The notes under the pieces were generated by a model. The model saw only the letters and a list, made by a program, of their open reading frames with translations, searched no databases and was not told the DNA's origin. Below, in pieces: positions 17,972 through 26,474 of a stretch of 64,000 nucleotides of DNA. The stretch comes from WHSW01 sp963821025 (GTDB lineage Bacteria; Actinomycetota; Thermoleophilia; Solirubrobacterales; 70-9): positions 62,001 to 126,000 of the forward strand of contig CAWGCG010000004.1 of assembly GCA_963821025.1 (NCBI GenBank). Direction: 5' to 3'. The position numbers were made by a program, and so were the translations under genes. The first letter of the stretch is position 1. Every line of letters begins with the position of its first letter.

Positions 17972-20079
17972 GCGCCTCGGTCGACTGGGACCTGCTGGTC
18001 GGATACGCCGATCGCCTTGCGGCGCGCCCCGGCGAGCGGCTGCGGGTGATGGTCTCGAGCGCGACCGAGTTCGAGACCGAGGTGGTCCGGCTGCCGAGCC
18101 GCGAGCCGCTCGAGATCGCCGGCGAGCGCGCCGGCCCGGCCAAGCTGCAGCCGGTGCTCACCGGGTCGCGGGTCGAGGTCCCGCATTCCCCGGCGTTTCG
18201 CCCGGCCGACGGTCTCACCGTCACGACCTGGGTCTGGCTCGCTCCAGGGGCGGTTCGTGGCGAACGGCGTGCGCTGCTGTCCAGCTGGGGCGAGGATGGG
18301 GTCGACGGGTGGGCCCTGGCACTCGACGCCGACCTGCGTCTGGCCTTCGAGGTCGCCGGCGGTGGCCGGCGCGAGGAGGTCGTCGGCGCGCGTCCACTTG
18401 CGCCCGACACCTGGTGGCTGGTCCGGGGATCGCTCGATCCGGCCGCGGGCGAGATCTCGGTTGCCAGCTTCGACCTCGACCCGACGGCGGTCGCGCCGCA
18501 CGACTCGAGCCGCAAGCGGACGACAGCTGCCGCGCCGGGGCCGAGCCCGGGCCCGCTCCTGCTCGCGGCCGAGTTACGCCGGGAGCTGCCGAGCGCCCAC
18601 CTCGACGGCAAGCTCGAGGCACCCACGGTGCGCGCCGGACCCGCGGGCGAGCGCCTGGTCGGCGCCTGGTCACTGGGCGAGGGCCGCGAACGCCGCGTCG
18701 CCGACCATGGGCCCCATGGCCTCGAGGGACGTTGCGTCAACGGGCCGCTGCGCGGCGTCACCGGACACCGCTGGACCGGCGACGTCCACGATTGGCGGTT
18801 CGCCGCCGACCACTACGGGGCCATGCATTTCCATTCCGACGCCACCGACGACCTCGGCTGGGAGCCGAGCCTCGAGCTCGAGCTCCCGACCTCGTTGACC
18901 AGCGGCGTCTACGCCGTGATCCTGACCGCCGACGGACACGAGGACGTCGTCGCATTCGCCGTTCGCCGCCCCGCCGGTGCCGATCCGGCCGCCAACGTCG
19001 TCGTCTTGCCGACCTTCACCTATCTCGCCTACTCGTGCGAGCGCCAGGCGCCGCAGCGGCTCGACTCGCCGGGCCCCGAGGACCGCTGGGTGGCGCGACA
19101 CCGGCTCCGCAGTCTCTATGACCGCTACGACGACGGCTGCGGGGTCTACGAGGCCTCGACCCGACGGCCGCTGACGCAGCTGCGCCCCGGCTACCGCTGC
19201 CCCCAGCACGGCGGTCCCCACGGCCTTGGCCAGGACCTGCTCTTGCTCGGCTTCCTCGAGCGGCGCGGGCTTGCCGCCGATCTGCTCACCGACCACGACC
19301 TGCACGCCGAGGGAGCGGCGGCGCTCGCCGGTCACCGCACCGCGATCACGGGCGCCCACCCCGAGTACGCGACCGCCGAGTTGCTCGACGCGCTCGAGTC
19401 GCACGTGAGCGCGGGTGGCGGGCTCGCCTACCTCGGGGGCAACGGTCTCAACGGGCGCGTCTCGGTCGATCCGCAGCGCCCGCACGTGCTCGAGCTGCGC
19501 CGCAACGAGACCCAGGGACTCGCCTGGCAGGCGCTCCCCGGTGAGCACCAGCATGCCGCCACCGGCGCCTACGGCGGCGATTGGCGCCGTCAGGGACGCC
19601 CCGAGCATCGCTTCCTCGGGGTTGGGCTCTCGGCCTTCGGCGAGGCCCCCGCTGCCTCCTACGAACGTCGCGCCGAGCCGGGCGATCCAGCGGCCGAGGT
19701 GGTCTTCGCCGGACTCGACCCCGCCGCGCCGATCGGCCACCCGGGAGCGGTGCTCGGTGGCGCAGCCGGGTTCGAGGTCGACAACCACGATCCGCTCCTC
19801 GGCTCGCCCGCCGACTCGGCGGTGCTCGCCTCGGCGGCGCTCGGCTCCGAGTACGCCGTCTGGCCCGACGACGTTCGCGACGGTCCGCAGGCGGCACTGA
19901 AGCGCCGCGCCGACATGGTCCTCCGCCGTCCGCCCGGCGCCGGCAGGGTTTTCTCGGTCGGCTCGATCGCCTGGACGGGATGCCTTCGAAGCGACGATGC
20001 GAACCCGGTCGCCCGGGTGACCGAGAACGTCCTGCTCGAGCTCGCGCGCGAGCACCCGTTCGAGGGCCGCGGTGACTGA
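17968..20079 (+). CDS. N,N-dimethylformamidase large-subunit-like protein
   Basis: A 703-residue protein resembling the beta (large) subunit of N,N-dimethylformamidase. Residues ~75-220 form a LamG/concanavalin-like domain (FRPADGLTVTTWVWLAPGA...). The C-terminal half carries the amidohydrolase-like part, with VHDWRFAADHYGAMHFHSD, FTYLAYSCERQ, HGLGQDLLLLGFLE, LLTDHDLH and a glutamine-amidotransferase-like GGGLAYLGGNGLNG. Translation from the TTG at 17968 (TTGA overlap) is inferred from coupling and from similarity starting at once. Known DMFases need a small alpha subunit, and I found no candidate beside it. It probably hydrolyses a C-N bond of an amide or amine substrate, not necessarily dimethylformamide. 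Confidence 0.82.
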   Translation: MSASVDWDLLVGYADRLAARPGERLRVMVSSATEFETEVVRLPSREPLEIAGERAGPAKLQPVLTGSRVEVPHSPAFRPADGLTVTTWVWLAPGAVRGERRALLSSWGEDGVDGWALALDADLRLAFEVAGGGRREEVVGARPLAPDTWWLVRGSLDPAAGEISVASFDLDPTAVAPHDSSRKRTTAAAPGPSPGPLLLAAELRRELPSAHLDGKLEAPTVRAGPAGERLVGAWSLGEGRERRVADHGPHGLEGRCVNGPLRGVTGHRWTGDVHDWRFAADHYGAMHFHSDATDDLGWEPSLELELPTSLTSGVYAVILTADGHEDVVAFAVRRPAGADPAANVVVLPTFTYLAYSCERQAPQRLDSPGPEDRWVARHRLRSLYDRYDDGCGVYEASTRRPLTQLRPGYRCPQHGGPHGLGQDLLLLGFLERRGLAADLLTDHDLHAEGAAALAGHRTAITGAHPEYATAELLDALESHVSAGGGLAYLGGNGLNGRVSVDPQRPHVLELRRNETQGLAWQALPGEHQHAATGAYGGDWRRQGRPEHRFLGVGLSAFGEAPAASYERRAEPGDPAAEVVFAGLDPAAPIGHPGAVLGGAAGFEVDNHDPLLGSPADSAVLASAALGSEYAVWPDDVRDGPQAALKRRADMVLRRPPGAGRVFSVGSIAWTGCLRSDDANPVARVTENVLLELAREHPFEGRGD

Positions 20080-21729
20080 CGCGCGGCGCCCGTTGGCGGA
20101 GCGCAACGTCGACGTGGTCGTGGTCGGAGCCGGCCACAACGGCCTCGTCGCCGCCGCCTACCTCGCCCGCTCCGGGTTGCGCACGCTGGTGGTCGAGCGG
20201 CGGGCGATCGTCGGGGGCGCCTGTACGACGGAGGAGTTCGCCCCGGGATTTCGCGCCTCCCCCGGCGCCTACGTCCTCAGCCTGTTGCGGCCGGCGATCT
20301 GGCGCGACTTCCAGCTGCGCGCGCGGGGCCTCGAGGTGCTTCCGGCGGCCCCGACGCTGAACGTCTTTCGCGAAGCGCCCGCCTGACCCTGCACGAGGAC
20401 CCTGCCGCGACCGCGCGCGAGCTCGCCCGCTTTCACCCGGCTGACGGCGAGGCCTTCGCCGCCTTCAGCGAGGAGATGGTGGGGGTGGCCGGGCTGCTGG
20501 CGCCGTGGTTTGACCGCCCGCCCCCCGGGGCCCCCGGCTGGGTCAGCGCCGGCGCGCTGCGAAGCGTCGCCGAGGGTGCCCGCGCCGGGCGAGGCCACGG
20601 GGTCGCCGCCGCTCGCCTGTTCGCGAGCTCGGCCCGCGACTATCTCGAGCAGCGGTTTCGCTCCGAGCACGCTCGTGCGGCGCTCGGCTGGGACTCGATC
20701 TCCAACACGCTGGCCGGGCCGGCGACGCCCGGAACGGCCTACGCCGTGCTGCACGAACACGCGGCGAGCGCCCTCGGCGGCCAGACCTGGGGCTTCGTCC
20801 GCGGCGGCATGGGCCAGGTGACCGCGCAGCTGGCTGCGGTCGCCGCCGAGGCGGGCGCCGACGTCCGCACCGGCGCCGAGGTCGAATCGATCGAGGTCGA
20901 CTCGGGGCGCACGGTGGCCGTCCGGCTCGTCTCCGGCGAGGCGATCGGCGCGGCCACGGTGCTCTCCAACGCCGACCCCAAGCGCACCCTGCTCGGCCTG
21001 ATCGATCCGCGCGCGCTGCCGCAGCCGGTGCTCGAGGCGATCCGCGCCTACCGCAGCGACGGCGCCAGCATGAAGATCAATCTCGCAGTCGGCGAGCTGC
21101 CGCGAATCGAGGACACGCCCGAGCGACGGCAGCCCCACCACCACGGCCTGATTCAGCTGACGCTGCCGTTGGCCGAGATGGATCGTGACCAGGCGAGTGC
21201 TCGCGAGGGCGTCCCGGCCGAGGCACCCCACGTCGAGCTCTGCGTGCCGAGCGCGCTCGATCCGTCGCTGGCGCCCCCTGGCCGCCATGTGCTCACGCTC
21301 GGGGTCCGATCGCAGCCCTACCGGCTCGCCGGGACGACCTGGGACGATCAGCGCGAGCGGGTCGCAGACCGGATCATCGACGAGCTGAGCACGATGGTCC
21401 CCAACCTGGCGAGCACGGTGATCGCGCGCCAGGTGCTGACGCCGCTCGACCTCGAGCGCACCCTGGCGCTCACCGGCGGTCACCACCTGCACGGTGACAT
21501 GTCACCCGACCAGCTCGGGCCGCTGCGGCCGGCGCTCGGAGTCGGCGGTTACCGAACCCCGATCGAGGGGCTCTACCTGTGTGGCGCCGGCACCCATCCG
21601 GGCGGCGGCGTCACCGGCGCCAACGGCCGCAACTGCGCCGCTCGCGTGCTCGCCGATCGGCGCCGGGCGCGGTTGCGCCCGCGGCTCCGGCGCCGTCAGT
21701 CGCCGAGCACGGTGTCCGACCAGCGGTAA
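20072..21729 (+). pseudogene. PYROXD2-like FAD oxidoreductase, interrupted by a -1 frameshift
   Basis: Phytoene-dehydrogenase-like/PYROXD2-type flavoprotein split between two frames. Frame 1 (GTG at 20072) gives the dinucleotide fold VVVVGAGHNGLVAAAYLARSG and EEFAPGFRASPGAYVLSLLR, then stops at 20384-20386. The second frame continues at once with LTLHEDPAATARELARFHP and runs to FAD-binding YLCGAGTHPGGGVTGANGRN. The intact paralogue at 30492-32123 aligns across the break (its SLNLFADGAALHL versus PTLNVFREAPA/LTLHED). One extra C after 20383 (GCCT to GCCCT) restores a 553-codon frame. Either a sequencing/assembly slip or a young pseudogene. It overlaps the dimethylformamidase-like gene by 8 nt and the convergent lrp-type gene by 34 nt. 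Confidence 0.85.
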
Positions 21730-22160
21730 GAGTCCTTGAGCTCGCTCAGGACCACGGCGGTGTCGGTCTCGACGACGCCGGGGACCTGGCGGATCCCATC
21801 GGTGACGACCTCGAGCAGATGCTGGTTGTCGCGGCAGACGGCGCCGACGAGTAGATCGGTGGGGCCGGTGCAGACAGCCACGTAGTCGACCTCCGGAATC
21901 GCCGCGATCTGCTCGGCTGCGCGCGCGAGGCCCGCCCCGGCGAGCCGCACCGAGATGAACGCCTGGATCATCCCGAGCGCGATCGGGCTGGTCGCCGCGA
22001 CGATCTGAATCACGCCGCGCTCGGTCAACGAGGAGACCCGCTGGCGGACCCCCGCCTCCGAGAGGCCGAGCGCTCGCGCGATCTCGGTGAACGGTCGCCG
22101 GCCCTGGGTCTGCAGCTGGTCGATGATCCGGCGATCGATCTCGTCGAGTTGCTTGTTCAT
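21696..22160 (-). CDS. Lrp/AsnC-family transcriptional regulator
   Basis: The 154-residue protein has an N-terminal winged helix (LDEIDRRIIDQLQTQGRRPFTEIARALGLSEAGVRQRV) and a C-terminal RAM ligand-binding domain (FISVRLAG...VDYVAVCTGPTDLLVGAVCRD). Lrp-type regulators bind amino acids and often control nearby amino-acid or amine catabolism. It overlaps the upstream SDR gene by 4 nt, so the two are co-transcribed leftward from the divergent region that also drives the GntR operon. It is one of two candidate regulators of the shared operator. Confidence 0.92.
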   Translation of the reverse strand: MNKQLDEIDRRIIDQLQTQGRRPFTEIARALGLSEAGVRQRVSSLTERGVIQIVAATSPIALGMIQAFISVRLAGAGLARAAEQIAAIPEVDYVAVCTGPTDLLVGAVCRDNQHLLEVVTDGIRQVPGVVETDTAVVLSELKDSYRWSDTVLGD

Positions 22161-22978
22161 CCGCGCTCTGACTCGAGGCCCTCGAGACGCTCGGGCACCG
22201 GCGGCCGCGCAGCCGTGTCGTACCAGTCGCCGCTGAGCTCGCCGCCGTCGGCGACAATCGTCTCGCCGTTGACGTAGGAGGCATCGTCGGAGGCCAGGAA
22301 GAGGACGACGCGGGCCTGCTCGGAGGGCCTCGAGACGCGACGGAGCGGCACCCGGAGCAGGTATTCGCGGGTTCGCGCGAGATCGGCGTCGGAGTAGCCG
22401 GCGGCCTGCTCGGCGCTGACCGTCTCACCGGGCGCGACGCAGTTGAAGCGCAGGCCGCGATGCCCGAGTTCGTTCGCGAACGAGCGCATGATCGCGACGA
22501 TACCCGCCTTGGTCGCGTTGTAGTGAGCCTCGGGCGACTCGGTCCGCAGGGCGTTCACGGAGGAGATCGAGACGACCGTGCCGGCCCCGCGGGCAGCCAT
22601 CCCGCGGGCCACCGCCTGGGTCAAGAAGAACGTTGCCCTGAGGTTGACCGCGAACAATCGATCCCATTCCTCCTCGCCGATCTCGAGCACCGGCGTCTGG
22701 GCCATCAGCCCGGCGTTGTTGACGAGCACATCGATCGATCCGAGGATCGCCTCGGCCTCCTCGGTGAGCCGGCCGGGGGCGCCGGGCTCGGCGAGGTCGA
22801 TCTCGACCGTCTGCAGCCGATCGGGCGCCGCCAGACGTCCGGCGAGCCGGTCGAGACCGTCGCCGTCGCGATCGGCGACGAGCACCCGGGCGCCCTCGGA
22901 GAGAAAGGCATCGGCAATCGCCAGCCCGATCCCGCTGGCGCCACCGGTGACGACCACATTGCGACCTTCGAACCGCAT
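22157..22978 (-). CDS. Short-chain dehydrogenase/reductase
   Basis: Classical SDR of 273 residues: Rossmann motif TGGASGIG, NNAG at about residue 88, catalytic Ser in SISSVNAL and YxxxK as YNATK. The C-terminal part has the FNCVAPGETVSAE segment, the usual substrate-loop region, and ends with FLASDDASYVNGETIVADGG. The ADR after VLVA suggests NAD preference. First gene of the leftward arm, coupled to the Lrp gene. A likely role is oxidation of an alcohol intermediate such as a hydroxy acid or amino alcohol in the pathway of this locus; the substrate is not identifiable. Confidence 0.9.
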   Translation of the reverse strand: MRFEGRNVVVTGGASGIGLAIADAFLSEGARVLVADRDGDGLDRLAGRLAAPDRLQTVEIDLAEPGAPGRLTEEAEAILGSIDVLVNNAGLMAQTPVLEIGEEEWDRLFAVNLRATFFLTQAVARGMAARGAGTVVSISSVNALRTESPEAHYNATKAGIVAIMRSFANELGHRGLRFNCVAPGETVSAEQAAGYSDADLARTREYLLRVPLRRVSRPSEQARVVLFLASDDASYVNGETIVADGGELSGDWYDTAARPPVPERLEGLESERG

Positions 22979-23018
22979 CTCGGCCTCCTCATGAATCGGG
23001 CTCGGCGCCCGTCTTTGT

Positions 23019-23040
23019 CTAATTGTGGAATAATGTGACA
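23019..23040 (-). promoter_or_regulatory. Putative operator, copy B
   Basis: On the minus strand this reads TGTCACAT-N6-ACAATT and matches copy A (16471-16492) at 18 of 22 positions, again as TGT-N11-ACA inverted ends. It abuts the ATG of the GntR/FCD gene at 23042 and lies 40 nt upstream of the SDR start, so binding would affect both directions. TAATGT at 23031-23036 is a possible -10 for a near-leaderless GntR transcript. Confidence 0.65.
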
Positions 23041-23041
23041 G

Positions 23042-23752
23042 ATGGAAGGCCTCTCAGGCACCGCTCCCGCCCCGGACCTGCGCCTCAACACGGTTTCGAC
23101 GGTCGATGCGGCCGCCAACGTTCTGCGCCAGCTGATCCTCGACGGTGAGCTCGAGCCGGGCGTCAGGCTGCGCGAGGCCGAGTTCGCCGAGCGGCTCGGG
23201 ATCGCCCGCCACTCGTTTCGCGCCGCCACCCAGATCCTGATCTCCGAGGGGCTCTTGCGCCGCGAGCCCCACCGCGGCGTCCAGGTCACGGTGTTGACCG
23301 CCGCCGACATCATCGACACCTTCCGCCTGCGAGCCGCCCTCGAGACCGAGGCGGTGCGGCTGGCGATCGCCGCCCGGCGCGTGCCGGAGGGCGCTCGTCA
23401 GGCGACCGAGGACCTCTCGGCTGTGTCCGACGGCGCACCCTGGCGCGACGTCGTCGATCCCGACATGAGGTTTCACCGCGCGGTGATCGAGGCCGCCGAC
23501 AGCGAGCGGATCTCACGTGCATACGACGGGGTCCAGGCGGAGATCCAACTCTGCATGGCCCAGCTGCGCCCGCACTACGAGCGCCCATCGCAGGTGGCCG
23601 CCGAGCACACCGAGCTGCTCGCCGCGATCGTCGATGCCGATCCCGAACGCGCTGACGAGTTGTTTCGGCGCCACCTCACCGAAGCCGTCCGCAACCTGAG
23701 CAGCGCCCTCGCAGCCGGCGAGCGGCCAGACCCCGAGGAGGTAGTCCTTTGA
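23042..23752 (+). CDS. GntR-family regulator, FCD subfamily
   Basis: The 236-residue protein has an N-terminal winged helix (AANVLRQLILDGELEPGVRLREAEFAERLGIARHSFRAATQILISEGLL) and an all-helical FCD effector domain with the characteristic metal/ligand residues in MRFHRAVIEAAD, AEHTELLAAIVDAD and the following RRHLTEA. FCD regulators usually sense small organic acids and repress an adjacent catabolic operon. It is the first gene of the rightward operon (overlapping the enolase gene by 4 nt) and sits directly beside operator copy B. Autoregulation, plus control of copy A, is the simplest model. Confidence 0.92.
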   Translation: MEGLSGTAPAPDLRLNTVSTVDAAANVLRQLILDGELEPGVRLREAEFAERLGIARHSFRAATQILISEGLLRREPHRGVQVTVLTAADIIDTFRLRAALETEAVRLAIAARRVPEGARQATEDLSAVSDGAPWRDVVDPDMRFHRAVIEAADSERISRAYDGVQAEIQLCMAQLRPHYERPSQVAAEHTELLAAIVDADPERADELFRRHLTEAVRNLSSALAAGERPDPEEVVL

Positions 23753-25050
23753 CCGACCGAAACGAAACCGGCGGGCCGGTGATCAGCGCGGTCACGGCAC
23801 GCGAGGTCCTCGACTGCCGCGGCCTGCCGACAGTTCAGGCCGAGATCGAGCTCGACGGCGAGCTCACGGCGACCGCCGACGTGCCCTCGGGTCGCTCGAC
23901 CGGCTCCAACGAGGCTTGTGAGTTGCGCGACGGAGGCGAGCGCTTCGGAGGCTTCGGCGTCCTCGACGCGGTCGCGAACGTGCGCGGTGAGATCGCCGAT
24001 CTGCTCGTCGGCCGCCGACTGCCCGATCAACGCGCGCTCGACCGCGCGTTGATCGGGCTCGACGGAACGCCCGACAAGTCGCGGCTCGGCGCCAACGCGA
24101 TCCTCGGCGTCTCGCTGGCGGCCGCCCGTGCCCGTGCCCACTCATCCGGGCTGCCGCTCTACCGGGCGCTGAACGCCAACGCGCACGTCCTTCCGGTCCC
24201 GCTCGTCAACCTGATCAACGGCGGCAAGCACGCCTCCAACGACCTCGACTTCCAGGAGTTCATCGTGATCCCGGTCGGCGCCGGGTCGATCATCGAGGCG
24301 CTGCAGATCTCCACCGAGGTCAACCTGGCGCTGGCCGAAATCCTGCTCGAGCGCTACGGAAAGAGCGCGCTCAACACCGGTGACGAGGGCGGCTACGCCC
24401 CGGCGATCTCAGATCCCCGCGAGGCGCTCGGCCTGCTGCACGAGGCCGTCGCCGACGCCGGTCACGAGGGACGCTTCCGCTACGGGCTCGATTGCGCCGC
24501 CACCCACTACCACGACCGCGACGAAGGCACCTACCTGGTCGCCGGGGAGGTTCGCGACACCGACTCGATGATCGAGCTCTACCTCGAGCTGATCCGCGAC
24601 TTCGACGTGATCACGATCGAGGACCCGCTCGACGAGGAGGACTTCGCCGGGTTCGCCCGGCTGACCGCCGAAAGCGGCATCCAGATCGTCGGCGACGACC
24701 TCTTCGTCACCGACCCCGAGCGCCTGCGCGCCGGGATCGCCGCGCAGGCCGCCAACGCCCTGCTCTGGAAGGTGAACCAGATCGGCACGCTTTCCGAGGC
24801 CCTGGACGCAGCCGATCTCGCCCACCGAAACGCCTACGCGGTGGTCGTCTCCGAACGCTCCGGCGAGACCGAGGACCCGATCATCGCCGATCTGGCGGTC
24901 GCGCTCGGGGCGGGGCAGATCAAGACCGGCGCTCCGGTCCGCGGTGAGCGCACGGCCAAGTACAACCGGCTGATCAAGATCGCCGAGGAGCTCGGGTCGA
25001 CCGCGGTCTACCCGGGCAGCGCGCTCGCCTCCCCGGCGGTCGCCGCCTAG
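23749..25050 (+). CDS. Atypical enolase paralogue
   Basis: Full-length enolase fold, 433 residues, with a TTG start at 23749 and a strong AGGAGG 7 nt upstream. Conserved catalytic parts: mobile loop PSGRSTG, QEF, GDEGGYAP, metal ligands in GLDCAATHY, IEDPLDEEDF and GDDLFV, general-base Lys in WKVNQIGTLSEA and Lys in GQIKTGAP. Departures: the near-invariant SHRSGETED reads SERSGETED (His to Glu at the substrate pocket), DSRGNPT reads DCRGLPT, and NGGxHADNN reads NGGKHASND. The next gene makes 2-phosphoglycerate, so it may still be an enolase (2-PG to PEP). The substitutions also allow a related phosphonate or hydroxy-acid dehydration. Probably not the housekeeping eno. Confidence 0.85.
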   Translation: MTDRNETGGPVISAVTAREVLDCRGLPTVQAEIELDGELTATADVPSGRSTGSNEACELRDGGERFGGFGVLDAVANVRGEIADLLVGRRLPDQRALDRALIGLDGTPDKSRLGANAILGVSLAAARARAHSSGLPLYRALNANAHVLPVPLVNLINGGKHASNDLDFQEFIVIPVGAGSIIEALQISTEVNLALAEILLERYGKSALNTGDEGGYAPAISDPREALGLLHEAVADAGHEGRFRYGLDCAATHYHDRDEGTYLVAGEVRDTDSMIELYLELIRDFDVITIEDPLDEEDFAGFARLTAESGIQIVGDDLFVTDPERLRAGIAAQAANALLWKVNQIGTLSEALDAADLAHRNAYAVVVSERSGETEDPIIADLAVALGAGQIKTGAPVRGERTAKYNRLIKIAEELGSTAVYPGSALASPAVAA

Positions 25051-25058
25051 CGGCAGCG

Positions 25059-26474
25059 GTGGCGGCACCAGACCCATCGCCGATCGCGCCTCCGGCCGTC
25101 GGCGACCCGTTCCCGGCGCCCCGGATCGCCGGACTCGAGGCGCTCGCCGCGAAGGGGGAGCATCGTGCCCGCGGGCTTGCTCTGCGGGTCGTCACCGCCG
25201 GCCTCGCGGCCTGCGACGTCGCCCGCGCCACCGCCGACGCCGTGGCGCTGAATGGCGACCGGCTCGAGGTCGACGGACGGGCCTATGAGCTCGACCCGGC
25301 GGGCCGCGTGCTCGTGGTCGGAGCCGGCAAGGCCTCGCTGGCGATCGGCACCGAGCTCGAGCGGGCCCTCGGTGAACGGCTCGACGGGGGCGCGATCGTC
25401 GTCCGCGAAGGCGAGCGGCGGCGGCTCGATCGGATCGAGGTGCTGGGCGCCGATCATCCGCTGCCGAGCACCCGCAGCGTCGAAGCCGCGAGCCGGCTGA
25501 TCGAGCTCGTCGCGGGCGCCGGCGAACGCGACATCGTCATCGCCTGCTTCACCGGCGGCAGCTCCGCGCTCGCCAGCCTTCCGCCCGAAGGAGTCTCGGC
25601 GACCGAGAAGCGCGACCTGCACCAGCTCCTGCTCTCGGCCGGGATCGGGATCGTCGAGGTGAACACGGTGCGAAAGCACGTCTCGGCGTTCAAGGGCGGG
25701 AGGCTGGCCGCCGCGACCCTGCCGGCTCGTCTGATCAACCTGACCGTCTCCGACGTCGCCGGCGACCACATCGATGCGATCACCGACCCGACCGTTGCCG
25801 ACAGCTCGCGGGCCGCCGACGCGATCGCGATCCTCAACGGGCACCGCCTCTGGGACCGGACCCCGCATTCGATCCGCGCGCACCTGACCACCGCCGCGGC
25901 CGAATCGCCGGGACTCGATCGGTCCGCGATCCAGACCGTGCTCCTGGTCACCGGGTCGACCGCCTGCGACGCGATGGCGCTCGAAGCGAGCGCCCTCGGC
26001 CTGACTCCGGTGGTTGTCTCGACCACGCTCGAAGGCGAGGCGCGACAGGTGGGCAAGCTGCTCGCCAACCTCGCCCGCCAGAGCGCCGTTCGCGGCGCAC
26101 CGTTCGCACCCGGCAGCGTGATGGTCGGATGCGGCGGAGAGAGCACGGTCACCCTCGCCCGCGAGGGCAGCTTCGGCCAGGGAGGCCCCAATCAGGAGGC
26201 CGCGATCGCCGCCGCGATCGAGCTCGAGGGATCTCGGGTCGCCGCCGTCTTCCTCGACACCGACGGCGCCGACGGCGGGACCGCCCACGCCGGCGCGATC
26301 GTCGACGGCCTGACGATCGAGCGCGCCGACGGCGTCGGCCTCGATCTGCGCGCCGCGCTGCTCGAGCATCGCTCGCGCCTGGCGCTCACCGCGCTCGAGG
26401 ACGCGGTGATCACCGGACCGACCGGCACCAATGTCAACGACCTGTTCGCGATCGTTGTGGAAGGAGAGCGATGA
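25059..26474 (+). CDS. Glycerate 2-kinase (MOFRL/DUF4147 family)
   Basis: ATP-dependent kinase forming 2-phosphoglycerate from glycerate, or a hydroxypyruvate reductase-like relative of the same family. The N-terminal DUF4147 domain has VVGAGKASLAIG with the conserved Lys, LGADHPLPST and CFTGGSSAL, and LPPEGVSATEKRDLHQLLLSAGI. The C-terminal MOFRL domain has GCGGESTVTL, GQGGPNQEAA and DTDGADGGTAHAGAIVDG, ending in GPTGTNVNDLFAI. At 471 residues it is slightly longer than usual because of an N-terminal Pro-rich lead. It lies 8 nt after the enolase paralogue and overlaps the ABC ATPase by 4 nt. Together the pair would convert glycerate to PEP. Confidence 0.92.
   Translation: MAAPDPSPIAPPAVGDPFPAPRIAGLEALAAKGEHRARGLALRVVTAGLAACDVARATADAVALNGDRLEVDGRAYELDPAGRVLVVGAGKASLAIGTELERALGERLDGGAIVVREGERRRLDRIEVLGADHPLPSTRSVEAASRLIELVAGAGERDIVIACFTGGSSALASLPPEGVSATEKRDLHQLLLSAGIGIVEVNTVRKHVSAFKGGRLAAATLPARLINLTVSDVAGDHIDAITDPTVADSSRAADAIAILNGHRLWDRTPHSIRAHLTTAAAESPGLDRSAIQTVLLVTGSTACDAMALEASALGLTPVVVSTTLEGEARQVGKLLANLARQSAVRGAPFAPGSVMVGCGGESTVTLAREGSFGQGGPNQEAAIAAAIELEGSRVAAVFLDTDGADGGTAHAGAIVDGLTIERADGVGLDLRAALLEHRSRLALTALEDAVITGPTGTNVNDLFAIVVEGER

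Noticed and set aside
18670..20139. Long leftward open frame (489 codons) opposite the dimethylformamidase-like gene
   Set aside because: It is a high-GC antisense shadow: Val/Gly/Ala/Arg-rich, no family motifs, and fully covered by a well-supported gene on the other strand.
21493..21506. Perfect 14-bp palindrome GGTGACATGTCACC, partly resembling the shared operator
   Set aside because: It lies inside conserved coding sequence (HGDMSPDQ) and lacks the ACAATT half, so it is most likely chance.
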